This document shows positions 11,601 through 23,300 of a stretch of DNA of 64,000 nucleotides, piece after piece. The notes under the pieces were generated by a model. That model made no database searches, was not told where the DNA came from, and was given only the letters and a program-made list of their open reading frames with translations. Position 1 is the first letter of the stretch, and the number at the start of each line of letters is the position of its first letter. The translations under genes and the position numbers were made by a program. The stretch covers positions 3,534,001 through 3,598,000 of the forward strand of contig JAULSU010000005.1 in the NCBI GenBank assembly GCA_030512335.1. The letters run 5' to 3'. The stretch is from Immersiella caudata (Eukaryota > Ascomycota > Sordariomycetes > Sordariales > Lasiosphaeriaceae).

Positions 11601-13541
11601 GGGCGAGGTTCTTCTTCACTGCGAAGATCAGTTTTCTGTTTCACGAAGAACCACAAGTGGACACTCACACTCTTCCACCTCAGCTGTTGTTTGGGTGACA
11701 ACTTTGCGGACCTTTTGGAGCATCTCCTCTCTCGCAGTATCAGACTTGTTGGTCACCTGGTCTATCAAGGCCGTCTGTTCCTCCTTCATCTCCTCGATCT
11801 TCTGGATCGCATGGTCACATTCGATCCTGGTTTGACGGTACAGATGTTGCTGTTCCAAAATCGCTGCATTCAGGTGTTCTTTGCAGGTTTGATACTTCGC
11901 TTCAATGGCCTTGGCACGATCAGTTGATGCATTTAAATTAGCCTCCAAGGTTTTGATCTGAGCGCCCATTTGTACCGTGGAACTTTGGGCTCGCTTTATC
12001 TCGTCAGCTTGCCGGCGGTAGAGATCATCATATTTGTCAAGTGCTTCTAACGCAACATCGCGATCATCCATGAGCTTTCTAATTTGTCTTTCGTAGTCAC
12101 ACGCCTGAGCCTCTTGTTCGTGTTTATGTGCTTGGGTGAAGTTGTTGAGGACGGAAGCGATTTCAATGGTCAACTCCTGCGTCCGAGCTCGTTTCTGCGG
12201 TTGTGGCGACTCTAACGACTTGCTGCGCGATTCAAACGGCGGGTTGCTGAGGGAAGATGCGTGTCGCTTTCTGGCCAGAGCTCCGCGGGGTTGGGATATA
12301 CGGGGACTCCCTGATAGCTGGCGTTGATGGCGCTGCCGACTGGTCGTCTTGCGTGTCGTTGCCCCCAAGACTTCTACGATCGGATCCTCTTGTACAGTGT
12401 AGTTTTCGTCGAAGTGGACCTGATGGGGGAACGCGAATTGTTTCGGAGCGAACTGAGGAGGCGCGCAGCTCAGGGTAGGCGGAGAGGTTTTGCGGCTTGG
12501 AACGTCACCCATGGGCTTGCTCTCATCCACGTAGGCAGCTTGAGAATTTTGAGATATCTCCGGGGGGCTTTCTAGCACAGTCTCCCGTGGATTGTGCGGC
12601 ATTGAGGCCTGATCTCCGTCTACTGTGTTCGTTTGACCCATCAGCATGCTGTGCCCGAAATCATTGTCCTCCAAGTCTTTCCCTACCCCAAAGACTTCCT
12701 GGGGGGGTTTGTCGTGGTGTTGTGGTACCTTCGGCTCAAACTCTTCATATGGTGGTGTAGGCGAGCCTTTAGATTGCTCGAGAGGACGATTCGAGGCATT
12801 GTCGACACCATCCAGATCGGTAACAGTAGCCTTCAAGGGGCCTTTGGATTCTTTCGGAGTTGCTGTTGATTTGGCGGCGTGTTGTGGGGACGTGTCAGGG
12901 AACGGTAACTCTCTCATCGCAGCAAGAACATCCTGTGATATACCAAAAGGTTCTGTTTTGTCTGCCGCCTCAGCAAAGTCTTGATGTAACGGGCGTCGGG
13001 CACTCGAAGGTCTCGAGGGGCTTTGTCCACTGGTCAGGTTTTGCGTATCTTTGAACACAACTTGATGGGCTGAGTTTCTCTTGGGCATGTTCTTCGGCGG
13101 AGGCTTGGACGTGTGACTGGGCTGGCAGGACGGCCCCTGATCCAGTGATTTGGGTGGCTGGGATGTTTTGTAGGACTGAATAGAGGCTGCCTGGCCCTTG
13201 AGCTTTGTGAAGTTTGCCATGTTGATCGGCGCAGCTGGACCGTACTCGTAGCCATCTCCCTGCTTCTGAATGCGCGATGTGAATGTTGGCTTTTCGAGAA
13301 ACATGTCTTGGACATCAGTGTGAGAAGCGGGCTTTGAAGGAGAGGAGACGGTCCGGGGAGGATCATGCGACTCATGCTGCAGTTCTCCGACCTCTCCCGT
13401 GAGGTCGAAGACGTCGATATCCTTGGGCAGTCCCTGCATGTCGTAGGTCTCGTTCCTGATAAACAGATCATCGTCTTCTTCGTCGACAGCCGTGCCGCTG
13501 TTGTCAACGCCCGCCTCGTGTCGATTGGAAGCGCTTGCCAT
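8652..13541 (-). CDS. Large coiled-coil protein, family not certain (Sme4-like candidate)
   Basis: Exons on the minus strand are 11669-13541, 11387-11618, 11222-11326 and 8652-11172. Introns of 50, 60 and 49 nt have good borders, and every junction keeps phase, giving 1,576 residues. The start is the first true ATG (MASASNRHEAGVD). Residues 1 to about 450 are acidic, then Pro/Ser-rich and disordered. Residues about 455-1125 form a nearly continuous coiled coil rich in E, Q, K and L. The rest is a disordered basic tail with many S/T-Q sites, ending DRSLRKRKSMHSQ, which looks nuclear. No enzymatic motif is visible. The layout (long central coil, disordered ends, about 1.6 kb residues) recalls Sme4/PaMe4, the synaptonemal-complex and spindle-pole protein of Sordariales, but this rests on architecture only. 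A spindle-pole, septal or Golgi coiled-coil protein is an alternative. Confidence 0.8.
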
Positions 13542-16500
13542 GACTTGGAGCTCTTGCAATAACTTGGTCCGCTTCTGGTGGCCAATTTGGTAGCAATGAT
13601 AAGCTGAATCCCAGCTTGGGCAAAGTTTGGGGACGTCGTCAGCAAGAGAATGAGATGGAGCAGTGAGTTGGAGAGATGGACGTTTGTGTCGAGATCGACG
13701 TCTGCGGTAAGATCCTCACCCAGAAGGAGCTGGCAGGCCGACTGCGATGCTTCCGGAGTTAGCTAGCAAATGGGCAGGTGCACTCGTCTTGAACACCCGC
13801 TTTGCAGACGAACATCGCGCCTTCCAGTCCGTGAATATAGTACAGCAGATAGGTACTGACTGCAGTAAAATTCTTTCGAGCTCGCTACATTGTGACAGAC
13901 GCTACCTACGAAGAAAAACCTTCCCTTACATGCGTTGAGGTCATCACATTGGATGACAACTTGTCTTTGCCAACGTATCCATGCCCATGTACCGATTGTC
14001 TCCCGAGGCATGTGAGGTCCTAGTAAAATCACAAGAGGCAGCGACTTCGGCAGCTGGGCCACAGCGATTGCAACATTACCGCTAATGGCCCTGTGCGGAG
14101 ACGAACATGGAAAGACCTTGAGTTACTCGAAGAACTCCCCATTGGGATGGAACTTGCAGAGGAGCGGCTACGGTGCTCTCGACACGCTTGAAGAGCTTCC
14201 AGGTTGGGTGTTCCTGACACTTGGCGCCTCTGACCTGACGTGTTGTTGAGCCAAAACCCCTAAAATAGTCGCTGGTCTGTATCGGCCCAAACAATGAAGA
14301 CGTATTCGAGAGGCCATTCCGAGTTATGGTCCCCTTGGTCAGCCATAGTTTCTTGTGGGAGCCAACACCAGATGAGTCGGCCCGTTGTTGTCAACCCGCC
14401 CAACTGGTAACACCTCTAACGAAGAGGAGAAGATCCGCATCTCGTGGTAAGAGTCAAACAAGGCCCCCAAAAGAGTTGAGAAGACAACTGGACCCAGTCT
14501 TTTTTTATCTGAGATCGTCGAGTGGTCTCGTGCACTTCATCTTATCTTAGCCGAATGATGGTTGCCTTCTAGGGCTGGACCGCACGGCTTCAATCCATTC
14601 GCAGACCGCCCGGACACCGAAACGGGAAAGCCATGGCTTGGGTGGTCTATATCGAAGGGCCGTAGGGAATTGGGTATCTGGACAGAGAGTGCGTGGCTGA
14701 CGGGGTATTGAATTTTGAGCCGCAAATAGAAGCACCCCGCAAGGGCACTCGGAGACGTTGAGCTTATTTTCCGTAGTTGGATTACAACCACGACAACACA
14801 ACGTGCCGGGTGCCGGACGGTTGGAACCACTCCTCTCACCAGTAAGCTGAGAATCGGCCAACTCCAGCAAACATACATATTTAGGCAAGTGAAACCGTTG
14901 CGGAGTCTCAGGCCAGCTTTCCGTCATCCGGTCACACAATCGAACATTCTCCGAGATTGGGTACGATGAGACCCGTCCCGGACCGATCAAGCGGCCGATC
15001 TCAGCGGCCCACCAATCTTGTTAAACCGGGCTGGCCCCCAAGGTGACGCAGAAATGGGCACGGCGGTAACTGACACTGTCCCAGCCCCAAGACGCCGCGA
15101 CGTAGCAGTAAAAGACTGGGCAAAGAGATGGATCACCAGGCGGTTGACTCCTGAGCCGGCACCGGGCCGTTCCAGCCAAAAATACCCATCAACAAAAATG
15201 TCTTCATTGTGCTGTTTCGTTTCGTTTCGCGTTATAATTAGCGGAAAACACCAACCTCGAACCACCACCAGCCTTTGCTCGAATCCCCCTTGCCAAATGG
15301 GAGGCCAGACTCCATGGAAAGGCTATGCCACCTCAGCAAACTGAAGCTATTCCTACGAACCCCATCGTCGTCACCACCACCAAACCCTCCCTCCATGTAA
15401 GATAGCCTCCATTGAACCCAGCCCCCACTAGCACCCGGATATTACCCCTCTGCAAACCTCACGCGATTCTCACCCCCCACAAACTCGCACTTCATGCAAA
15501 CCAGCGGCGCGTAGCAAATCGCGAACACAACCACGGGGAACCAGGGTGCACACCGTGAACATGTAGAGGGCTGTATGTAAGCTAATAACTCACCCGCCGT
15601 CTGGTGCCGCCTGAACCTCAGGTTCCGACACCTTGGCACTATATTTCGCTGTGACGAGGCCAGAGCTATCCCGGGCGCTCATCGCCGAGGTGCGAATGTA
15701 CGTGACGGCGTTTTTTCCCCCGTCATCGGCGGTGACGACGTGCCTGCCTCCATATTGTTCAATACTGCGAGCTGCATGATAGCAGCCTTTAAAAACGCCG
15801 TGATGTGATGTGATCCCCAAAGCAATGGAACGCACGGTGCAGGAGAGTACCCTCGATCTTCTCCAGCAGCCGCTGGGGAGGGGACCCCGCCTCACGGGTG
15901 ATTGGTCGCCTGTGCACCGTCACCCTGGCAGCCCGCCTATCAACGACGGCACGAGGGGCGGCACGCTGGGAGAGAACCCACATGGCCGGCGCTTCGAGGA
16001 ATCACAGAACCATCCAATCAGCGGTTAAGGAGACCAATGACCTGCTAGAGTTCCTGTGCCTGGTTTCAACTTTCACAGATGCGGGCCCAATTGCAGGTCG
16101 CGTCGGACGTTGCAAGCCCGCAGGCCCCTGCCGTTCGACTGCCACTGCCGGCCCTGGGCAACATGCACAAGACGACGAGGAATCACACTGCCATGTTAGG
16201 CTCCACGCCGACCACCCCCAGTGACATTTTATCTGTGGTACCTACGATGACCCTGGACCGGTTGAACAATAGCGGAGCAGGGATGATAGTGTTCAGCATT
16301 GAGGCGTCGCTGCGGGGGCCAACCATCTTTCCCATCGAGGGGCGCCCGCCTGCGCCAGGTCTATATACCGTCGTCAGCGCTCCTTCGCGGCGCTCCCTGC
16401 ACCCTCCCAGTTCCGGTCCTTGATAAATGACATCGCCTGACCGTACTCTCTGACGACTTCTCCGGTGGCTCCACAATCATCCCATACCCAGGAGGTATCC

Positions 16501-16556
16501 CCGACTCGACGCCTTACATCTGCCAGCCCGAAGGCACGGCACCCTAATATCACAAT
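13542..16556. other. 3.0 kb gap without a supported gene
   Basis: The gap separates the outward-facing starts of the coiled-coil gene and the small membrane-protein gene. I see no RNA gene or repeat. One minus-strand stretch (about 15442-15895) has two adjoining open frames with a GTGAGT donor at the end of the first, and is listed as a finding. The rest looks like leader and promoter sequence or has no visible content. Confidence 0.4.
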
Positions 16557-17095
16557 ATGGCCGCTACATCGACGGGGTCCTTCCCTCTTGCTACAGAGAA
16601 CCCGTTCACAGGAGAAGGGGAGGATGCGAGGACTGGAACCGCTGGAGCTGCTCCTGGATCTGCAGCCGATGGCAGCGCCGCAGGTGCCTCGGGGTCTAGC
16701 AGTGGCAGCATGGAGCTGTCTCGCGGGGGCTTAATCGCCATCATTGTGGTTGTAGTTTTCATTGCCCTCGTTGGCAGTAAGCATCCCATCTGAAGACTTT
16801 GTTGACGAAGCTGACCGTTGTCACAGTTGCGAGCACTGTCCTGTTTTTCATCGCTAAGAAGAGGGAATGGACAATGAGGGAGACGATCCGGAGGTCAGCG
16901 AGGAAGGTCGTCACAGCCTTGACACCGCGGCGATCGGAATTCCCTAAGTCGGTGAAGGACTCGGTTGGCCGAGGAGGTCGAATGAATAAGCTCGACGATG
17001 TCCCTCCGACCCCCCGCATCAAGCCCTCTGATCTAGAGAAGGGCAATGGCAGTCGAAGTTTGACGGACAAGCGAACTAATTTCAGCCGGAAGTAA
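16557..17095 (+). CDS. Small single-pass membrane protein, function unknown
   Basis: Exons are 16557-16776 and 16827-17095. The 50 nt intron (GTAAGC...CACAG, with a CTGAC branch) splits the transmembrane segment and rejoins in frame, for 162 residues. Residues 1-52 are Gly/Ala/Ser-rich and acidic, with no cleavable signal. Residues about 55-85 are a strong hydrophobic helix (LIAIIVVVVFIALVG, then STVLFFIA across the splice). A basic stop-transfer stretch (KKREWTMRETIRRSARKVV) follows, then a 60-residue hydrophilic tail containing VPPTPRIKPSDLEKG. The topology is most simply N-outside and C-inside. From general familiarity I believe similar proteins occur in other Sordariomycetes, but I know no assigned function. 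The gene converges on ENP2 with only 190 bp between stop codons. Confidence 0.85.
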
Positions 17096-17285
17096 AGCAG
17101 GTGGAGCTTTGGGGCAGTTGGTGGATAGACGCGATGGCGATAACCGCGACTGGCTTTGGAAATGGTGGCGGGGGCGGATACTGTGGGCGGACTAGACAAC
17201 GGCTTCATGATGAAGAGGCGGGACTTGAAGATACCATGATTTTTTTGCATGTATGATATTAGGTTTGCCAGGGCTGGTGTCCGGT

Positions 17286-19321
17286 CTATAACCGTCGGAA
17301 GGTATTGGTGCTTGCGCTTCTTCTCCCTTCGGAGCGCTTGGTTGCTGGTGAAGGCTGCTCTAGCCTGACCTTCTTCTTGGATTCTGGTACAAAGGTTACT
17401 TGTTTCTCTCCAGCTATGTCGCCAGAACGAGGCTTCGTGGTGCGTGTTTGCTTTTGGGCCCTCGAGCCGATTGCTGTATCCTTTGTGCGGCCGCCTTGAG
17501 CACCGGACGAAGTAACCTGCATGACAACACCATCGCTGTCCGCGCCGCTGTCCATATCGCTGTCTGCATCCCGCTCGTCGTCGCTCGCTGTGGGGTTGCG
17601 AGGAGGTTGGTACCCTTCCTCGCCAACCTTGGTGCTGGGATTGAGGGCCCGGAACTCGTGGCTGGTTTCGTCGACCTTGAACTCCTCGTCCTCGAAGAGC
17701 CGCTGGAAACGAGTGTCGCCCAGGATGCCGGCCTTGGCGTCGACCTTCTCCCTGTTCTCTTGCTTCTGGATAAGCTTGTCTGCCAGTTTCTGGTTGACTT
17801 TGACCTTCTTGACCCCTCTGATGCGGCTCGAACGCTCCTTCTCGATCTTTTCCTTGATCCTCTTTGCCCGTTCTTCCTCCCAGATGTAAGGATTGGCAAT
17901 AAGGCGAGCTTGATCGTAGAGCTTCGCCGCAACAAAATAGCCGTGCATGTATGGGCGGAGGAGATTCGTCTTTCCGATGAGGTGCGATAGGCTGAGTGCT
18001 TTGAGCTCGGGTACTGTCAAGAACTTGTAATTGTCGTAAGTCTCGGTGTGCGTCTCGTTCTCCATTTCGTGGACCAAGTTGTCCAAGAAGTGACACCACT
18101 TTGGCGCAAGACCCAAGTTGGGAATGAAGAAGCTGTGCATCTGCTTTCCTTCGTTAGCCGTCAAGATCATGCCCGAACCCGGGCAATGTGTCACGAAGTT
18201 GATGTCGACCATCGGCTCAATGGAAGTCCACAGGTCGCCGCTTTGTTCGTCCCATATCTTGATAATCCTCTTGTCCGCCGAAAGAAGCTTCCTCTCCTCT
18301 GTCGGGGTCTTGAGATGAATGAGGTTTTTAATAGGGAGACCCATTCCTTGATCCTTTTTCAAGAGCGGCCGAGGATTTCTCAGATCAAACACTCTAATCT
18401 GACCCGTACTTGTTCCAACGGCTAGGGAGAGGCCATCGTGGTTGTAGTCCAAGGCCGTAACTTCGCCTTCGTTTACGGCGAGAGTCGCCACTCGGCTTTT
18501 GCTCCGGGGATCAAAAAACTCAACGGTACCGATCGATGTTCCAAATGCGCACAGGCCATGGGTAGACTCTGCGACTGTCGCGACGTTGACGGCACCGACG
18601 TGAATGCTTCCCTGAAGCCCGCTGCTCGCTTCATCTTCTCCAATCTCAACCTGCCAGGGTCGAAGAAATTGGCCCCTCTCAAGGTCGAATCGGAACACCT
18701 CTCCAAGTCCAGATCCATCAGAGCTCAACCCGACTGCCGGAATGAGAACCTCGGTGGTCTGCCGGATATATGCCAGATCTCTGCCAAATCGCGGGAGACG
18801 CACTTCATGGTGCAATCCCATTGGGGTGTGGAACTCCAATGATCGATCATTCTGCAGATGTATACTTTTGGTGTAGTCTTGACTGAGCAGCAAAAACGTC
18901 GTATTCTCCGACTTTGTATGCCGCGAAAAGGAAAGAGAGAGCTCTTGGGTCGAATGCACGTGGAACTGAGGCTTGTATGTGCCCGAGCTCATGATCCAGT
19001 TGCCATCTTCGCTCACACGGACACAGTTGCTCGCTGTCCGTCGGCCGTCAGCTTGCTGCCCAGCAGAGAAAGGAACAGAGGTGATACCAACCTTCCTCAA
19101 ACTCGAATTCTTGCAACAGTTCAAAGTTGTTCAGGGTCTCAGGATCGTATTTTTCCGACCTCTTCCTCCTTCGCGCAAGCCAATCTGGGAGAGGTCTCGC
19201 GGTCGACGGCCCGGAGACGGTGTATCTGTGCGAGTTAGCACCGATCGCGTGTTTTTGGGTGTGGATCAGGAACTCCGATTGTAACTTACACAGGCACTGT
19301 GCCTGGGTTCGTCAACTTCAT
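17286..19321 (-). CDS. ENP2: Ribosome biogenesis protein Enp2 (NOL10)
   Basis: Enp2/NOL10 is an essential nucleolar WD40 protein of the small-subunit processome, needed for 18S rRNA maturation. Exons on the minus strand are 19290-19321, 19092-19225 and 17286-19033, with introns of 64 and 58 nt, for 637 residues. The short first exon (MKLTNPGTVPV) is needed for the family start; the longest open frame would begin wrongly inside intron 2. The N-terminus is typical (RPLPDWLARRRKRSEKYD). WD repeats cover residues about 30-380 (YIRQTTEVLIPAVG, VTALDYNHDGLSLAVGTSTG, IKIWDEQSGDLW). The NUC153 motif lies near 490-520 (LGDTRFQRLFEDEEFKVD). A Lys/Arg-rich tail carries the nucleolar signal. It diverges from MED13 across 1.0 kb and converges on the small membrane-protein gene. 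Confidence 0.95.
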
Positions 19322-20327
19322 GGCGGGCGACGGTATCGCAAATCCAGACTCGAATCTCTTGCTTGATGCAGCTGCATGCTTTTTCGAGGGGCAGAAATAA
19401 AAGTTCTGGCGGAATGGCGCTCAAAACAGGAAGGCGGTCAGACCCGGCTATCTTATCAATCGGTTGCTGGCTGCTCCGTGCCGGGTACTCCATGACTTTC
19501 CTTCACGCACGGCCTAGGTTCCCAAGACGTCGGGGGCTTGCCCAGACTTGTAAAAAGCTTCTATTAGAATCGATGACAACAAGGCATCGACGGCACTGGA
19601 ATAGTTTTTACTCATATGATTTCAGGTCTAAGAATGTCGCTGAAGCTGAAAAAGCCTTCGGCAGAACCGATCACATCTTCAACTACAGTATCTACCCACG
19701 TGCCGCACGGACCGAGCAAGCTAACCGCAGAGGTCCAGTCCCGCGTGGAGGTGCAGGGATCAAGTGGAGTTGCGACCTGGGTCCCCGTCTCCGTTTAGCG
19801 GAACAAACCGTGGCATGGAGCCAGGGAATTCATCCAATCGCGACCTGCGCCACAGTTGGGAGGCACGACTTCAGCGCTGCGCCAAAACTATCACGTCTCC
19901 TTTCCTCCAGAATCGTCGCATTGTGTCGCCAGCCACCCTGACTTCAATCCGCAGGACGGCCGCCTATCCTACTAATCATCCGAATTGATAGTTTCGCGGC
20001 CCGCTATCGCGCTTCCTCGTTCCGTGTCTCTGCGGACTCCGTATCCCCGCGTCCCACCAAAGCCTGGCATACCGACGCCCAGCATCCGACAGCTTGGATT
20101 TCGACGGCGCTTTCTTGTTTGGATGGCCTGGGGGTCGAAAGACTGGTAATACGCGGCTGCCGCTTCTCCTCGGTCATGGAGCGCGGCGTCACGGTACATA
20201 CAACACGACAAGGCCATACATGCAACCATCCGCTCGAACTCTCGACGCTATAGGCCGTTTCGTCGCCGAGCTTGGTGGATGATTGTCCGACTCCTGAATC
20301 TACGCCTTGCGAGGTGCCACCTCCGCT
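19322..20327. promoter_or_regulatory. Divergent spacer between ENP2 and MED13
   Basis: This 1,006 bp must contain the promoters of both genes. No coding region or RNA gene is supported in it; the open frames across it are short and lack any motif. Confidence 0.5.
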
Positions 20328-23300
20328 ATGGACACTGGCGAATATGATACGAACACTCTGTTAATTGTAAGCCAGCCACTAATCTGCTGCTCGCGGCGAC
20401 GGTGATGGCGCCATGCTAACCAGATGCCAGAACAACCTTGCCGGCATCGCTTACCGTATATACGAACCTGTCGCCTCCCAGTCATCTACTTATACGTTCA
20501 ACGCCTCAGACGTCGAGGACTCTCTACGAAGCGATGGCCACCTTGTGTACATGGACGCGGTGCGGCGCGGCATCTGGTGCTTCTACCTTCGGGACAAGGA
20601 CCCATCACAAACGGTCCAGCCGGAGCAACTCGGTCTGACTGCGAAAATGGAAGTCTGTGGCTATCTCATTGGACTTGTTGAGGAAGGAAGCTTCGATCCG
20701 CTCAACTTGCATAGAAGTCGACAGCCTGGGGCTCACGCGACCCACACGCCGAGCAGCTCTTCCTCCAGTGGTTCAGCTCTGGACGTACCAACCAGGGGCG
20801 TGCCTCCATTCAACCAATCGCTGACAAATATACAAGGGAACGGCCCGGTGATGATGATGGACAGCAAGCTTGTTCCCGGCGCAATGCCGGATATGAAAGG
20901 GTACAACTCTGTCCCGCTGAGAGAGATTCACGAGTTCTTCATTACAGCTGTGCTATCATCCTTGACAACGGCTTTCTGTCACAGAATAGGCGCAATTCCG
21001 TTGAACCACAGGACTGTTTTGCTACCGTCTCAGGTCTTTCAAGCTGACGAGGTGGACTTGGGCCAACTGCTCCGGACCTCGGCTATCGCCACCTTCCGCG
21101 TCTACTTGACGACAGCAGGGTCACTTGTCATCTCCCTCTGCGTCTCGCTACTGCAAGGCCTGATATCTTCCGCCGATGCTCTTCGTTCCAATCTGCTTTC
21201 GGCTGGCCCTATCATACTCGCCGCCCCTCTCGGAGCGTTTGGCGCCATGCAAGGCATTGTTGATTCCGACAGTCATCAGGCAGACACTGGGTTTGGGCAG
21301 TCACCAGACACACAGATCACACGGCTTCGACAAGATCCAGGCGATAAATTCTCCCAGTGGAAAAGCACATGCGCAAGATTATTACAGATGCGTGGCATGT
21401 CTCCCTCGCTCTTAGACGGCTGTGCGTGGCTCAACATCCATTTTCTCCAGAGGAAACCGTACGAACAGAGAACAGACGGGAAGAGGACTCCTCTCCTCAA
21501 CTCTGGTCCAACAGCACCGTGGCCATCTGTACTCTGCTTTCGCAAACCAAAGATAGAGGCCAGCCTCGACGGCCGGTTCGAAAAGGGGCAGTCTGGTGGT
21601 GCAGAGTCTGTGGATCCTCTCCGCGAAGCGAAAGATTGGTGTAAAGGGCTCTCCCAGCGTGACGGAGCGCTGGAGAGGAGAGCTAAAGAGCGAGTTGCTG
21701 CAGCGGAGCCTCGTGATGCCGCAGATGGCGATGCAAGGAATCCTGCGACAAATAGCCATTCACCCCTGAATCTTCGTCGGCTAAGCAATGGAGCGGCGGC
21801 GGCGGCGGCCGGCATGATGTATCCTACACCCCCGGACGGAGTTCAGCAGCTGGGTGTCACACCTTCGTTCGACGGGGCGGTTCTTAGTCCGGGCAACCAA
21901 CCGGCTCCGGCGGCAGTAGCTGACGTGGAGATAGTCATGCAACAACCTGTTCCTGGAGCGGAGGGATCCGATGGAGGCTGGGCCGCGCCTGAACAGAAAC
22001 GCGAGCATCAGCCAGGCGCTTCTTTTTTGGAGGGCGAGAACATCTACGGCGACCTTGGCGAAAACATGTTTGAAGGGAATGAGCTGACCGACGCCGATTT
22101 CAACTTTTTCGATGAAGATCCGGGAGGCAGCTTCGCTCTCACCGGGCTGACCGACCTGGGGCAGGGGATGGATATGTCAATGGATCTCAGCCAAGACTTT
22201 GAGCAGCCACAGCAGACTGTCAAGGTCGATAGCTCCGTCGTGAACACACGTCCGGCCGCACCAGAATTCACCAAACCCGAGCTCAAGCATGCCCGCAGCA
22301 CGCTTGCCGAAGAGAGCCGGCAGTCGAGTAACCTGGAGAGTTGTAATGTTAATTCCGCGGTGGGCATCAAGAGGCACCCTAGTCCTTTCAATCCCGACAC
22401 TGTCTACAAGCGAATTCGAGCGTCGATCCCCGTTCCGACTATGCGGCAGTATCCAACCAAAACCGCACGACTGCGTCGTGGGAGCGTTTTCGAGAAGGTT
22501 GACTTCAACCCGTCCCTCTCACTCACCAACAAGAAATACCAAGAGAGTGGTCTCTTCAACTACACCATCCCGGCAGAAACCAAAGAAATTACTCAGCCAA
22601 ACGGCAGCGCAGGCTCCCGTTCCGCCAGCGGTGTCCCGGACCAAACGAAGAAACTGAAGAATCTCAAAGACCTTCCATTCAGCATCGGTCTTCTGCTGTC
22701 GAGGATTGGCGGAGGTCCTGCAACCAGCCCCTCGAGGCTTGTCGACGCCTCCGACTCTGGGGAATCAGACTGGGCATCTGATGATGATGACTTGAGTGAT
22801 ACAACGGGCGCTCCATCCTCGCCAGCCAAATCTAGTGTGGTCAAGAGACGGCCAGACGATGATGTTGTATCCATGGCAGCCTCCTTCAAGGACTTGGAAA
22901 ACACATCAGTTGATTCGCCTGGATATGGCCACATCGACCTATCAAGATTATCCGTCCCTGAGATCCCGGAGCTGTCCCTGACCAAATACTTTGCTGACCC
23001 CGAACCAGCCCCGCTCCATCAACTTGGTTCGGACAGCGATCTCATCACAGTGGCACAAATTCTCACTGAACAAGCCGCAAGCGGTTCTTTACGTCTTGGC
23101 CCGCAGCGGCCTTCATCTGAGCTTGGGGATGTTCGCCGCAATTTGGCGAACGCGATTCGGTACTCCGTGCAAAGTCTGCAAAAGGCTTTGCCGCAGACTT
23201 TATCCAACGCAGCCGAATGCCGACTCCGACCGTTCGTAGAGGTTCAAGACGTGTCTTTGCTCCCTCCCTCTAAGCCTCAGCAGCAGAACCCCCAACAGCG

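Noticed and set aside
16759..18099. 446-codon minus-strand open frame over ENP2 and its neighbour
   Set aside because: It is out of frame with ENP2, low in hydrophobic order, and crosses two real genes whose exon models are secure.
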